DNA of 64,000 bases from DATDFB01 sp035276475 (GTDB lineage: Bacteria > Acidobacteriota > Thermoanaerobaculia > Gp7-AA8). The notes under the pieces were generated by a model. It was given only the letters and a program-made list of their open reading frames with translations, made no database searches and had not been told where the DNA came from. The DNA is taken from positions 1 to 64,000 of the forward strand of contig DATELQ010000020.1 in the NCBI GenBank assembly GCA_035276475.1. Direction: 5' to 3'. The first letter of the stretch is position 1, and every line of letters starts with the position of its first letter. The translations under genes and the position numbers were made by a program. Positions 1-8,383 of this stretch are shown here, piece by piece.

Positions 1-1
1 T

Positions 2-217
2 GCGCTCGTGCTGATCGTGGCGCTGATGGCATTCGGCGTCCGGCCGTCGCTCGTGTTCGCGCCGGGGCTCGCGCTGCTCGCGTTTCTGAAACACGCTCAC
101 CTGCCGGCGCCGCGCGCGGTGGGCGTGCTCGCGACGGGCGCGGCGTGGTGGCTGCTCATCGTCGCCGCCGGATTTGTGTGGACGCGTGTCGCTGCCAGCC
201 GTCGCGACGGAGCGTGA
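2..217 (+). CDS. Integral membrane protein, C-terminal fragment (truncated by window edge)
   Basis: The reading frame is open to the left edge, so only about the last 71 residues are present. They hold two strongly hydrophobic stretches (around VLIVALMAFGVRPSLVFAPG and GAAWWLLIVAAGFVW) and end in a basic tail, ASRRDGA. The stop lies 7 bp before the next start, so the two genes are probably co-transcribed ahead of kdsA. I do not recognise the family from this fragment. The true start is upstream of the window. Confidence 0.6.
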   Translation, partial: ALVLIVALMAFGVRPSLVFAPGLALLAFLKHAHLPAPRAVGVLATGAAWWLLIVAAGFVWTRVAASRRDGA

Positions 218-224
218 CCTCTCG

Positions 225-689
225 ATGCGTCCGTGGCCGGCTCGCCTGCTCCTCTCCGGCGTCGTCATCGCGTCCGTGGCAGCGGGAATCGTCACGCCCC
301 TCTTCTTTCTTGCGGCCGTGCCCGCGGCAGCGCTGCTCATCACGTCGCTCACCGCAACGCGCTCGCCGCTCATCCGCACGCTGGACGGCTTCCGCGGCCG
401 CGAGGTGAACGTGCTGCTGTGGGGTGCGCCGCCGCCGATGGTTGACGCGCCGCTCGTCGTGACGTCGGTGAACGTGATCGGCCCCGGTATACACGTCTTC
501 TTCGCGAGCGCGAGCGGCAAGGCGATGCACCTCAAGATCGCACAACCGAAACGCGTTGAGCTGTCCGACCACACCGTCGTCGTACGCGACGCGCGATACG
601 TGCAATGGAACGTCAGCAAAATCGCGCGCTCCGGCCGCGCCGCGGCCGTCGCGATCGCACTGCGAGACAGCCTCGCGGCGCCACGATAG
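225..689 (+). CDS. Hypothetical membrane-anchored protein, 154 aa
   Basis: The N-terminus has two adjacent hydrophobic segments (about residues 7-42), followed by a soluble, beta-rich stretch of about 100 residues with no cysteine. The ATG at 225 was chosen because it is 7 bp after the preceding stop and directly precedes the first membrane segment; a longer in-frame start at 174 would overlap the upstream gene. No family recognised. It lies 11 bp before kdsA, and the TAG stop of this gene is part of the TAGACT box upstream of kdsA. A role in the envelope is only suggested by context. Confidence 0.6.
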   Translation: MRPWPARLLLSGVVIASVAAGIVTPLFFLAAVPAAALLITSLTATRSPLIRTLDGFRGREVNVLLWGAPPPMVDAPLVVTSVNVIGPGIHVFFASASGKAMHLKIAQPKRVELSDHTVVVRDARYVQWNVSKIARSGRAAAVAIALRDSLAAPR

Positions 690-692
690 ACT
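687..692 (+). promoter_or_regulatory. Putative -10 box (TAGACT) for kdsA
   Basis: TAGACT ends 8 nt before the kdsA ATG, with no Shine-Dalgarno in between. The spacing would put transcription initiation at or next to the start codon. No convincing -35 element is visible. The box overlaps the stop codon of the upstream gene. It is one of a series of similarly placed boxes in this window. Confidence 0.35.
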
Positions 693-700
693 CGACGCGC

Positions 701-1534
701 ATGACGACTACGCGTCCGATCAAAATCACTGACGACATCTCGTTCGGCGGAGACAATCCGCCGCTCTTCATCGCGGGGCCGTGCGTGATCGAGTCGCGCG
801 AGCACGCGCTGATGATGGCGAAGACGCTGAAGACGATGGCGGACGAGCTGAAGATCCACCTGGTCTTCAAGGCGTCATTCGACAAGGCGAACCGCACCTC
901 GATCGAGTCGTTCCGCGGACCGGGACTTGCGAAAGGGATGGAGATTCTGCGCGAGGTGAAGGACGAAACCGGCCTCGCCGTGCTCTCCGACATCCACGAA
1001 CCGAATCAGGCCGAGGCGGCGGGGAAGGTGCTGGACATCATCCAGATCCCGGCGTTCCTGTGCCGGCAGACCGACCTCGTAGCCGCGGCGGCGCGGACGG
1101 GCAAAGCGGTCGGCGTGAAGAAGGGGCAGTTCCTCTCGCCGGAAGAGGCGCGCAACATCCTCGAGAAGGGGCACGAAGCGGGCAACGACCGCGTGTTCAT
1201 CACGGAGCGCGGCACGACGTTCGGCTACCAGAATCTCGTCGTCGACATGCGCGCGTTTCCGATCCTGCGCGAGTTTGGTACGCCGGTGGTCTACGACATC
1301 ACGCACTCGATGCAGAAGCCGGGAGGCGAAGGGAAGCAGACCGGCGGCACGCCGCAGTTCGCGCGGCCGCTGGCGCGCGCGGCGGCGGCGGCGGGGGCGG
1401 ACGGATTCTTCATGGAAGTGCACGACAACCCGCCGGCGGCGCTCTCCGACCGGACGACGCAGCTCCGCCCCGAGGCGGCGCGGGCCATCATTGAGGACGT
1501 GCTGGCCATCCGGGCCGCCGTGCCGCAGCTGTGA
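701..1534 (+). CDS. kdsA: 3-deoxy-D-manno-octulosonate 8-phosphate (KDO-8-P) synthase
   Basis: KdsA condenses phosphoenolpyruvate with D-arabinose 5-phosphate to give KDO-8-P, the committed step to the inner-core sugar of LPS, in the cytosol. The 277-residue length is normal for the family. Recognisable family signatures are IAGPCVIESREHAL near the N-terminus, FKASFDKANRTS, LSDIHEP, the PAFLCRQTDL segment, GVKKGQFLSP, TERGTTFGYQNLVVDM and FMEVHDNPPAALSD. An in-frame start at 605 would overlap the preceding gene by 85 bp; the ATG at 701 gives the canonical N-terminus. The downstream membrane protein starts inside the kdsA stop codon (TGATG), so the two are translationally coupled. Its presence shows that the host makes LPS. 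Confidence 0.95.
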   Translation: MTTTRPIKITDDISFGGDNPPLFIAGPCVIESREHALMMAKTLKTMADELKIHLVFKASFDKANRTSIESFRGPGLAKGMEILREVKDETGLAVLSDIHEPNQAEAAGKVLDIIQIPAFLCRQTDLVAAAARTGKAVGVKKGQFLSPEEARNILEKGHEAGNDRVFITERGTTFGYQNLVVDMRAFPILREFGTPVVYDITHSMQKPGGEGKQTGGTPQFARPLARAAAAAGADGFFMEVHDNPPAALSDRTTQLRPEAARAIIEDVLAIRAAVPQL

Positions 1535-3267
1535 TGTCGAAGTGGCGCCGCTGGATCGCCGTCGCCGTCGCGCTCTACCTCCTGCTAGTTCTCCTTGATC
1601 GCTTCGTCCTCGTCGAGCTCTTCGTCCGCCGCTGCGGCGTGGCTCTCGCGGCGGCGGCATTCGAAGCGCTGGCGCTCATCGGCGCCGGCTTCGCGATCCG
1701 CGGGCTGCTCACGAGGAAGTGGAACTGGGCTGAGCTCGATCTCGCCGGCGACCTCCTCATCGGCTATCCGATCTTCGGAGCGCTCTGTTTTCTCGTCGGC
1801 CTCTTGAACGTTTCGGGCGCCGTCATGCTGGCCCTCCTCGTCGTCGCCGGCGTATGGGGCATCTACGCTGTCGTGCGGCGCTACGAGTCGCGGCCGCTGA
1901 AACTCGACGCCCTCGGCGCGCCGCCCGGCATCGTCGTCGTGCTCATCGTCCTCGGCGTCGTGATCGCGCAGGCGCCGCCGTCGTCGCTCGACGAGCTCGC
2001 GTACCACCTCGCCGTGCCGTGGACGTGGATCAAGGAAGGGCGCGCCATTGCATTGCCGCTGCTGTCGCACTCGTACTTTCCGCTCGGCATCGAGTCGGCG
2101 GATCTCCCCCTCCTCTCGCTCCTCGGCGCGCTCGGCGGCGGCATCGCCTCGCACTTTTTGCATCTCCTCGCCGCGATTGCCACCGCCGTCGTGGCCTGGA
2201 ACCTGACCGGCCGCAACGGCCTGGCCACCGCCGCGATCATCACCACGCCGGCGCTCCTCATCGCCGCGGGCTGGTCGCTCGTCGACTGGCCGCTCGTCGG
2301 CCTCGCCCTCGTCGCCTTCGAAGCGGTCGGCGACGACGCGCGCTTCGCCGCCGCCATCGGCGCGGGCCTCCTGACGAAGTACACCTTCATCCCCATCGCC
2401 ATCGTCCTCATCGTCGCGCGCCGGCGGTGGCGTGCGGCGCTCCCCGCCTTCGCCATCGGCTGCGTCTTCTTCGTGCGCAACCTCATCCTCACCGGCAACC
2501 CGTTCGCGCCATTCTTCACGAGTCTCGCGCCGCACGTCGCGCACTACCGCGGCGCGGCCTACCTCTCCGACTACGTCTTCGACGGCAAGTTCATCGACGA
2601 GAGCCTCGGCGCCTCGCTCCTGGCGCTCCTGCCGCTGGCGACCGGCCTCGTTCCCGTCATCCTCGCGCTCCTCGCCGTCGCCCTCTTCTTCCTCGCACCG
2701 TCGGCGCGCATCCTCATCCCCTTCCTGGCCGTCCCGGCGGCGCGCAACCTCCCGCCGTCGCGCACGCTCCGCGTGCTCCTCGCCGTCGCCGTGGCCGTGC
2801 AGCTCTTCCTCGCTGTCTGGTTCGTCGACCGCAATGGCGTCTTCGCCCTCCTGGCCGGCAATCAATCGGACGAGGAGTACCTCGTGAAGGCGCGCCCGTC
2901 GTACGTCACGGTCGAGAGCATCGACGCCCTCGCGCCGCCCGGCGCCGTCGTCCTCGTCGTCGGACTCAACGAGACCTACTGGTTCGAGCACCGCGTGCGC
3001 GGCGGCGGCAACTTCGACGGCCCGCGCCTCTCCGCATACCTCGAGCAGCCGACGCCCGACGCGCTCTACGCGCAGCTCAAGCGCGACGGCATCACCCACG
3101 TCGCCGTCGTCTCGCTGCCGCCGCTGCCGACGAACGTGGCGAAGAAAGTCGAAGAGCGCGAGACCGCGCTCTCGCCCGCCTCACAGCGGGTCATGTCGCA
3201 GACGCTCGACCGCTACGCAGCTGGTGTAGCATCGCGCGGCGCTGCGACGCTGTTCACGTTGCGATGA
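1534..3267 (+). CDS. GT-C-like polytopic membrane protein, putative polyprenyl-phosphate-dependent glycosyltransferase
   Basis: This protein of 577 residues has about a dozen hydrophobic helices followed by a soluble C-terminal domain of about 130 residues. The first periplasmic loop has an acidic DELAYHLAVPWTWIKEGR segment, and FPLGIESADLP lies a little further on. Both resemble the Asp-containing loop of GT-C family 39/PMT-like enzymes, which transfer sugars from a lipid carrier. ATG 1534 overlaps the kdsA stop (TGATG); an in-frame GTG at 1531 is the alternative. Coupling to kdsA suggests LPS or surface-glycan modification. The substrate is unknown and the glycosyltransferase assignment rests on topology and the loop motif only. 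Confidence 0.6.
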   Translation: MSKWRRWIAVAVALYLLLVLLDRFVLVELFVRRCGVALAAAAFEALALIGAGFAIRGLLTRKWNWAELDLAGDLLIGYPIFGALCFLVGLLNVSGAVMLALLVVAGVWGIYAVVRRYESRPLKLDALGAPPGIVVVLIVLGVVIAQAPPSSLDELAYHLAVPWTWIKEGRAIALPLLSHSYFPLGIESADLPLLSLLGALGGGIASHFLHLLAAIATAVVAWNLTGRNGLATAAIITTPALLIAAGWSLVDWPLVGLALVAFEAVGDDARFAAAIGAGLLTKYTFIPIAIVLIVARRRWRAALPAFAIGCVFFVRNLILTGNPFAPFFTSLAPHVAHYRGAAYLSDYVFDGKFIDESLGASLLALLPLATGLVPVILALLAVALFFLAPSARILIPFLAVPAARNLPPSRTLRVLLAVAVAVQLFLAVWFVDRNGVFALLAGNQSDEEYLVKARPSYVTVESIDALAPPGAVVLVVGLNETYWFEHRVRGGGNFDGPRLSAYLEQPTPDALYAQLKRDGITHVAVVSLPPLPTNVAKKVEERETALSPASQRVMSQTLDRYAAGVASRGAATLFTLR

Positions 3268-3278
3268 AGGAGAACTGA

Positions 3279-3629
3279 ATGGAAAAGGTCACCGGTGTGG
3301 GGGGCATCTTCTTCAAGGCGGAGGACGCGCCGAAGCTGCGCGACTGGTACCGCGACAACCTGGGCATCGACGTCGATCCGCAATGGGGCGGCGCGATGAT
3401 GGGCGACGTCGTCTGGTCGATCTTCCCGACGACGTCGAAGCACTTCGACAAGCCGTGCATGATCAACTATCGCGTGAGCGACCTCGACGCCATGCTCGCC
3501 CAGCTCCGCGCCGCCGGCGCGACGGTCGACGAGAAGGTCACCGACGACGACTTCGGGCGCTTCGGTTGGGTCACCGATCCCGAGGGAAACCGCATCGAGC
3601 TGTGGCAACCCGCTGCTACGGACAAGTAG
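3279..3629 (+). CDS. VOC superfamily (glyoxalase/bleomycin-resistance-like) protein
   Basis: At 116 residues this is a single vicinal-oxygen-chelate fold: VGGIFFKAEDAPKLRDWYRD at the start, then SDLDAMLAQLRAAGATV, and FGWVTDPEGNRIELWQP at the end, the typical metal-ligand Glu region. Family members are metal-dependent dioxygenases, isomerases, glyoxalases or antibiotic-binding proteins; nothing here fixes the substrate. AAGGAG lies about 6 nt before the ATG, so this start uses a normal Shine-Dalgarno. The 3' end overlaps the convergent LamG gene by 14 bp. Confidence 0.85.
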   Translation: MEKVTGVGGIFFKAEDAPKLRDWYRDNLGIDVDPQWGGAMMGDVVWSIFPTTSKHFDKPCMINYRVSDLDAMLAQLRAAGATVDEKVTDDDFGRFGWVTDPEGNRIELWQPAATDK

Positions 3630-4647
3630 CGAACGCCTCGGTGTCCGTCACCGCCGGCGCCGACTGGCCGAAGTAATTGAAGTAGCGCTTCGTCTGCCCG
3701 CTCTTCACGTCCGTCACGGCGAGCTGGTAGTGCACGTTCGTCGTGGCCGCGGAGAAGACCCACTTGTTGTTGTTCACCGGGCAGCCGTCGAGCACCTTCA
3801 CCAGGAGCTCCCAGTTGTCGGAGCCGAAGAACCAGAAGAGCCCCGACGTCGAGTTCGACCCCGGGACGACGGTGCCGACGCCGCGCGTGCCGTCGGGCAG
3901 CTGCCACTTCGACGTCACGCTGAAGCGGTTCGGCGTCAGGCAAAGCTGCGTCGAATTCGTGGAGCCGCACGTCAGCGCCACCGGCGAGGTCAGATACGCG
4001 CCGGTGCCGTTCGTCGTTCCGTGGTGGCCGGCGATGGCGTCGTTGGCGTTGCCGTCGAGGTGATAGACCGCCACGAGCCCCGTCTGTGGCGTATTGATGG
4101 TTTTGTTGATCCCGGAACGGAGCTCGTCCTGCGTCCGGGCCACGTTCCAGAGCCGCACTTCGTCGATCGTGTTCGCGTACTCGGGCGAGTAGGCGACGTC
4201 GCTGTTGAAGCGCATCGGCTGCGTGTTCGTCGTCATCGGGCCGCTATCGGCCCGCGACGCCACGAGCTCGCCGTCGATGTAGTGCTTGCGCGTCGCGCCG
4301 TCGTAGGTCACGGCGATGTGCACGAACTCGTTGGCCGGAACCTTGCCGCCGTCGAAGAGGCTCGGCGTGCCTTTGATGTAGGAGCGCAGCGTCGTGCCGC
4401 AGACGCCGATCCACCACGCCGTCGTGTACTGCTTGCCGGCGATGCCGCTGCAGGGTCCAGCGTCGCTGCCGCTGACCCAGGCCTCGAACGTGAAGCCGGT
4501 CGAGAAGTCGAAGACACTGCTGTGCGGCACCTCGACGTAGCCTTGACCCGAGTTTCTGACGAAGAACGCGCCGTAGGGCTGTGCGGCGGCCGGCGTCGCC
4601 GCGACGATCAACGAGAGGACGAAGAGCGCCGCGTATCGATTTCTCAT
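3616..4647 (-). CDS. Secreted LamG / concanavalin A-like lectin domain protein
   Basis: The 343-residue protein begins with a signal peptide (MRNRYAALFVLSLIVAATPAAAQ). Residues of about 30-210 form a LamG-type jellyroll (STGFTFEAWVSG, HIAVTYDGATRKHYIDGE, NTIDEVRLWNVARTQDEL, LVAVYHLDGNANDAIAGHHG). The C-terminal ~110 residues (LCLTPNRFSVTSKW to VTDTEAFATCP) look like an extracellular beta domain that I know from secreted proteins of Acidobacteriota-like genomes. Such proteins bind glycans or act as adhesins; the ligand is unknown. The start at 4647 rather than 4662 was chosen for the signal peptide and a TACTCT box 6 nt upstream. A copy of this gene's last 33 bp lies just upstream of its own start. 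Confidence 0.8.
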   Translation of the reverse strand: MRNRYAALFVLSLIVAATPAAAQPYGAFFVRNSGQGYVEVPHSSVFDFSTGFTFEAWVSGSDAGPCSGIAGKQYTTAWWIGVCGTTLRSYIKGTPSLFDGGKVPANEFVHIAVTYDGATRKHYIDGELVASRADSGPMTTNTQPMRFNSDVAYSPEYANTIDEVRLWNVARTQDELRSGINKTINTPQTGLVAVYHLDGNANDAIAGHHGTTNGTGAYLTSPVALTCGSTNSTQLCLTPNRFSVTSKWQLPDGTRGVGTVVPGSNSTSGLFWFFGSDNWELLVKVLDGCPVNNNKWVFSAATTNVHYQLAVTDVKSGQTKRYFNYFGQSAPAVTDTEAFATCP

Positions 4648-4653
4648 GACGGT

Positions 4654-4659
4654 AGAGTA
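4654..4659 (-). promoter_or_regulatory. Putative -10 box (TACTCT) for the LamG gene
   Basis: On the minus strand TACTCT sits 6 nt before the ATG at 4647 with no Shine-Dalgarno, the spacing of a leaderless promoter. No clear -35 is seen. Confidence 0.3.
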
Positions 4660-4667
4660 CACCGTCC

Positions 4668-4700
4668 CTACGGGCAGGTCGCGAACGCTTCGGTGTCCGT
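4668..4700 (-). pseudogene. Remnant of a second LamG-type gene: last 10 codons plus stop
   Basis: On the minus strand this 33-bp segment encodes TDTEAFATCP followed by TAG, identical in protein to the C-terminus of the LamG gene at 3616-3648. The two copies match at 29 of 33 bases, and all four differences are in third codon positions. It begins 1 nt after the metK stop codon. The simplest reading is that a paralogue once lay between metK and the surviving LamG gene and was deleted except for its tail; a small tail duplication is the alternative. Confidence 0.6.
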
Positions 4701-4701
4701 G

Positions 4702-5865
4702 CTACACCGTCACGGCCTCGCCAACGCCCGCGGCCGCGCGCAGCGCGTCGACCTTGTCCGTCGCCTCCCAGGTGAACTCCGGCTCGCTGCGGCCGAAGTG
4801 GCCGTACGCCGCGGTCTTCTTGAAGATCGGGCGGCGGAGGCGCAGCGACTCCATGATGCCGCGCGGCGTCATCTGGAAGTTCTCACGCACCAGCTCCACG
4901 AGCTTGGCCGGATCGATGCGCTCCGTGCCGAACGTGTCGACGTAGACCGACACCGGCTCGGCCACGCCGATGGCGTAGGCGAGCTGCACTTCGACTTCGT
5001 CGGCCAATCCCGAGGCCACGATGTTCTTGGCGATGTAGCGGGCCATGTAGCACGCCGAGCGGTCGACCTTCGTGGGGTCTTTGCCCGAGAACGCGCCGCC
5101 GCCGTGGCGCCCGCGGCCGCCGTACGTGTCGACGATGATCTTGCGGCCGGTGAGGCCGGTGTCGCCCTGCGGTCCGCCGATGACGAAGCGCCCGGTCGGA
5201 TTGATGTGGAAGACCGTGTTGGAGTCGATGAGCTCCACCGGCACGGTCGGCTTGATGACGTGCTCGATGATGGCGTCGCGGAGGTCGCGGCTGCTGACCG
5301 CGGGCGAGTGCTGCGTGGAAATGACGATGGCGCTGGCGCGGATCGGCCGTTTGCCCTCGTACTCGATCGTCACCTGTGACTTGCCGTCGGGGCGGAGGAA
5401 GTCGAGCTCGTTCGCTTTGCGCACCTCCGTCAGCTTCCGCACGAGCTTGTGCGCGAGGGTGATTGGCAGCGGCATCAGCTCCTCAGTCTCGCGGCAGGCG
5501 AAGCCGAACATCAGGCCCTGGTCGCCGGCGCCGCCGGTGTCGACACCCTGGGCGATGTCCGGCGACTGCGGGTCGATCGAGGAGATGACCGCGCAGGTCT
5601 CGCTGTCGAAGCCGTACTTGGCGCGGGTGTAGCCGATCTCGCGGATGGTGTTGCGGACGACGGACGGGAAGTCGACGTAGGTCTTGGTCGTGATCTCGCC
5701 CGAGATCATGGCCATGCCGGTCGTGACCAGCGTCTCACAGGCGACGCGGCCGAGCGGATCCTCGGCCAGGACGGCGTCGAGAATCGCGTCCGAAATCTGG
5801 TCGGCGATCTTGTCCGGATGCCCCTCGGTGACGGACTCCGAGGTGAAAAGGGTGCGGTAAGCCAT
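4702..5865 (-). CDS. metK: S-adenosylmethionine synthetase (methionine adenosyltransferase)
   Basis: MetK makes S-adenosylmethionine from methionine and ATP in the cytosol and normally works as a homotetramer. The 387-residue length is typical. Signatures are FTSESVTEGHPDKIADQISD at the N-terminus, the GAGDQGLMFGFACRET hexapeptide region, FVIGGPQGDTGLTGRKIIVD, and the phosphate-binding GGGAFSGKDPTKVDRS. AGGAG lies about 11 nt before the ATG. I see no SAM riboswitch in the short upstream gap of 70 bp, which is shared with the divergent M15-like gene. Confidence 0.97.
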   Translation of the reverse strand: MAYRTLFTSESVTEGHPDKIADQISDAILDAVLAEDPLGRVACETLVTTGMAMISGEITTKTYVDFPSVVRNTIREIGYTRAKYGFDSETCAVISSIDPQSPDIAQGVDTGGAGDQGLMFGFACRETEELMPLPITLAHKLVRKLTEVRKANELDFLRPDGKSQVTIEYEGKRPIRASAIVISTQHSPAVSSRDLRDAIIEHVIKPTVPVELIDSNTVFHINPTGRFVIGGPQGDTGLTGRKIIVDTYGGRGRHGGGAFSGKDPTKVDRSACYMARYIAKNIVASGLADEVEVQLAYAIGVAEPVSVYVDTFGTERIDPAKLVELVRENFQMTPRGIMESLRLRRPIFKKTAAYGHFGRSEPEFTWEATDKVDALRAAAGVGEAVTV

Positions 5866-5922
5866 TGTAGGGGATGCTCCTGACGTTGAAATCGCGTCAT
5901 CCTAGCACGTAGAGGGGTGGCG

Positions 5923-5928
5923 TAGAAT
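5923..5928 (+). promoter_or_regulatory. Putative -10 box (TAGAAT) for the M15-like peptidase gene
   Basis: TAGAAT is a near-consensus -10 hexamer that ends 7 nt before the ATG at 5936, with no ribosome-binding site in between. It fits transcription starting at or next to the start codon. Confidence 0.4.
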
Positions 5929-5935
5929 CATCCGC

Positions 5936-6400
5936 ATGAGCCATCCTGACATCGATGCCCTCGACCTCGCGCCGACGGCCAAAGCGGCCGCCGAGTTGAT
6001 CAAAGGAAAGCATCCCGACGTCGTGTTTACGAGCGGCCGCCGCTCGCTGTCGGAACAGGCGAGCGCGATGGCTGCGAACATCGTCTCATCGGGCAATCGC
6101 AACTGGATCCGGCAGACCTATGCCGCCGCCGACGCTCTGCAGCAGTGGGTCGACGCCAATCCCGATGTCGTTACGAAAGATGGCATCGCCGCCGGCCTGG
6201 AGGCAACGCTGCACACGCTGCCCGACGCAGACCGCAACAAAGTCAGTAAGCACCTCACCGGGCAGGCGTTCGACATCAAGCCGCAGACTGCGAACGCCGA
6301 CGTCATCAAGTCGGACATCCGGGAGCTTCCCGGCCTGACCAAGTTCCTCGAGCGGGAAGGTGGTCTCGTCCGTTGGCACGCCCAGTTCCAGGAAAGCTGA
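5936..6400 (+). CDS. M15-like D-Ala-D-Ala/L,D-carboxypeptidase-type peptidase
   Basis: At 154 residues it has the layout of the zinc peptidase M15 fold: FTSGRRSLSEQASAMAANI early on, the metal-binding HLTGQAFDIKP (H-x(3)-A-x(2)-D pattern), and a C-terminal LVRWHAQFQES that supplies the WH motif. M15 enzymes cut D-Ala or L-Ala/D-Glu bonds of peptidoglycan peptides; phage endolysins of this size are common. No signal peptide is visible, unlike a housekeeping carboxypeptidase. No phage genes are nearby. It lies 37 bp before the ubiB-family gene on the same strand. Confidence 0.7.
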   Translation: MSHPDIDALDLAPTAKAAAELIKGKHPDVVFTSGRRSLSEQASAMAANIVSSGNRNWIRQTYAAADALQQWVDANPDVVTKDGIAAGLEATLHTLPDADRNKVSKHLTGQAFDIKPQTANADVIKSDIRELPGLTKFLEREGGLVRWHAQFQES

Positions 6401-6437
6401 CGCCCTCGCTGGCCGCCCCCTTGCAACCTCGGCAGTG

Positions 6438-8135
6438 ATGCTCAAGGCCCGCGACATCGGCGCCTACCGCGACCTCCTCGTGCTCTTCACCCGCTACGGG
6501 CGAAAAGACTTCCGTCTTTCGCTCGCGCCGGAGGACATCGTCGCCACAGCCGAGGAGGGGGAAGAGGCCATCGAGCCGGACGTGGCGAAGCGCGCCAAAG
6601 CCTTCGCCGAGTCCCTCAAGAAAATGGGGCCGACGTACGTGAAGTTCGGCCAGGTCCTCTCGACTCGGCCCGACATCGTGCCGCCCGAGTACATCGCCGA
6701 GCTGGAGTCGCTGCAGGACTCCATCGAGCCGTTCTCCTTCGCCGAGGTCGAGCGGATCGTCGAGGAGGAGCTCGGCGTGCGCATCTCGAAGGCCTTCGAG
6801 ACCTTCGACTCCACGCCCCTCGCCGCGGCGTCGCTCGGCCAGGTCCACCGCGCCGTTCTCCGCGACGGCCGCGAAGTGGTGGTCAAGGTCCAGCGCCCGC
6901 AGGTGCGCGAGCAGGTGCGCGACGAGCTGGCCATGTTCAACGACATCGCCCACGCGCTCGAGCAGCACTCCGAGATCACGCGGAAGCTCAACCTCGTCGG
7001 CGCCATCGACCAGGCCAAGATCACGCTGACGAACGAGCTCAATTACCTGCAGGAGGCGCGCAACGCCGAGGTGCTGCGGAACAACCTCGCCTCGTTCCCG
7101 CAGATCTACATCCCGCAGGTCATCCACGACATGACGACGTCGCGCATTTTGACGACGGAGCTCGTGCGCGGGCGCAAGGTCTCGAAGCTCACGCCGCTCG
7201 CGCTCATCGACCACAACTACGCGGAGCTCGCCGGCGTCTTGACGCGCGCGTATCTCAAGCAGATCTGCGTCGACGGTTTCTGGCACAGCGATCCCCACCC
7301 CGGCAACCTCTTCATCCGCGACGAAGACGGCCGCTCGCAGATCGTCCTCCTCGACTTCGGCCAGGTCAGCCACATCAGCCACGAGCTCCAGGACGAGATC
7401 ATCAAGCTGCTGCTGGCGATCTCCTCGAACCGCGGCCACGAAGTCGCCGACGCCTGCGTCCGCATGTCGGAGATCGAGGAGACCTTCGACGTCACGCGCT
7501 TCGTCAAGGACATCTCCACGATCGTGGCGAACTTCCACGACACCGACGTCCGCCAAGTCAACGCCGGGCAATTGATCTTCAGCGTCATTGCCATCGCCAG
7601 CAACAACGGCGTGAAGGCGCCGGCGGAGCTGGCCATGCTGGCGAAGACGCTGCTGCACCTCGACGGCATCACCAAGAAGCTCGATCCCGACTACGACCCG
7701 CAGAGCGTGATCCGCGGGTACGCCGAGGAGCTCATCGCGCAGAAGCTGATGCAGAAGTTCAACCCGCGGAACTTCTACCCGGCCCTGCTCGACCTCAACC
7801 AGCTCGTGCTCGACCTCCCCCACCGCACGCGCGAGATCCTCGACCAGACGGCAGCCGGGCGCCTGACGATGGCGATCAAGCTGACGCAGGCGGAGGTCTT
7901 CCTCGCCGGCATCCACAAGATCGCGAACCGCATCACCGTCGGCGCGGTGACGGCGGCGCTCCTCATCTCCTCGACGATGCTGATGCGCGTCCCGAGCCGC
8001 TTCGCGATTCTCGGCTACCCGGGCCTGGCGGTCCTCGGCTACTTCATCTCGCTGGTCGTCGCGCTGTACCTCGTGGTCTCGATTCTGATGCGCGACCGGC
8101 AGGATGAAGAGAGGGCGAAGGCGAAAGGGCCTTAA
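6438..8135 (+). CDS. ubiB: UbiB/ABC1/AarF family atypical kinase
   Basis: This family of membrane-anchored atypical kinases/ATPases supports isoprenoid-quinone biosynthesis or lipid homeostasis. The 565-residue protein has the family-specific KxGQ segment (YVKFGQVLSTRPDIVP), the Ala-rich loop replacing the usual P-loop (PLAAASLGQVHRA), the VVVKVQRP lysine strand, the catalytic HSDPHPGNLFI loop and the LLDFGQVS metal motif. Two C-terminal membrane helices follow (about residues 505-555), ending in a short charged tail RDRQDEERAKAKGP. ATG 6438 gives the standard N-terminus; a longer frame to 6360 overlaps the upstream gene. A copy of the last 50 bp of this locus recurs at 11803-11852. Confidence 0.9.
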   Translation: MLKARDIGAYRDLLVLFTRYGRKDFRLSLAPEDIVATAEEGEEAIEPDVAKRAKAFAESLKKMGPTYVKFGQVLSTRPDIVPPEYIAELESLQDSIEPFSFAEVERIVEEELGVRISKAFETFDSTPLAAASLGQVHRAVLRDGREVVVKVQRPQVREQVRDELAMFNDIAHALEQHSEITRKLNLVGAIDQAKITLTNELNYLQEARNAEVLRNNLASFPQIYIPQVIHDMTTSRILTTELVRGRKVSKLTPLALIDHNYAELAGVLTRAYLKQICVDGFWHSDPHPGNLFIRDEDGRSQIVLLDFGQVSHISHELQDEIIKLLLAISSNRGHEVADACVRMSEIEETFDVTRFVKDISTIVANFHDTDVRQVNAGQLIFSVIAIASNNGVKAPAELAMLAKTLLHLDGITKKLDPDYDPQSVIRGYAEELIAQKLMQKFNPRNFYPALLDLNQLVLDLPHRTREILDQTAAGRLTMAIKLTQAEVFLAGIHKIANRITVGAVTAALLISSTMLMRVPSRFAILGYPGLAVLGYFISLVVALYLVVSILMRDRQDEERAKAKGP

Positions 8136-8139
8136 CGCG
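8090..8139 (+). repeat. Duplicated segment, copy 1 (3' end of ubiB)
   Basis: These 50 bp match 11803-11852 at 47 positions. They span the last 15 codons of ubiB, its stop and a few following bases. All differences fall at third codon positions of the tail reading frame. Confidence 0.85.
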
Positions 8140-8383
8140 CGGCGCGACGGCGCGGTGCGCCGAAGAGCTGCACAACACGCGCCGCGCGCCGAAGTACGGC
8201 ACTTCGCCGGCGCGACGGCGATCCTCGGCGACGCCAGACGAATCCGGTAGCCGGCCAACACCGCTCCGTTGGCCGTGACGCGGCCGAGGAAGTAGCTGTT
8301 GGGTCCTCGCCGGTTGGAGCGAGTCGGTCCAACGAAGCGCGCTTCTGTCGGACGGCAGCTTTCATCCGAGCAGGATGAATGCG
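8137..8383 (-). pseudogene. Decayed relic of a secreted-protein gene, paralogous to the gene at 11792-13335
   Basis: Read on the minus strand, one frame contains FVGPTRSNRRGPNSYFLGRV followed by TANGAVLAGYRIRLASPRIAVA. This aligns with RFVGAKATNGRDAYLV and ARVMADGAVTLADTVSWAVP in the frameshifted protein further along. Near the end, VLRRAARV in a second frame parallels VLRREASV. No intact gene spans it, so it appears to be shortened and out of frame. Both the relic and its intact-looking counterpart end against a copy of the ubiB tail, so the two belong to one segmental duplication. Confidence 0.5.

Noticed and set aside
5866..5935. SAM riboswitch before metK
   Set aside because: The gap is 70 bp and is shared with the divergent gene; there is no room for a SAM-I/II aptamer and no expected conserved core.
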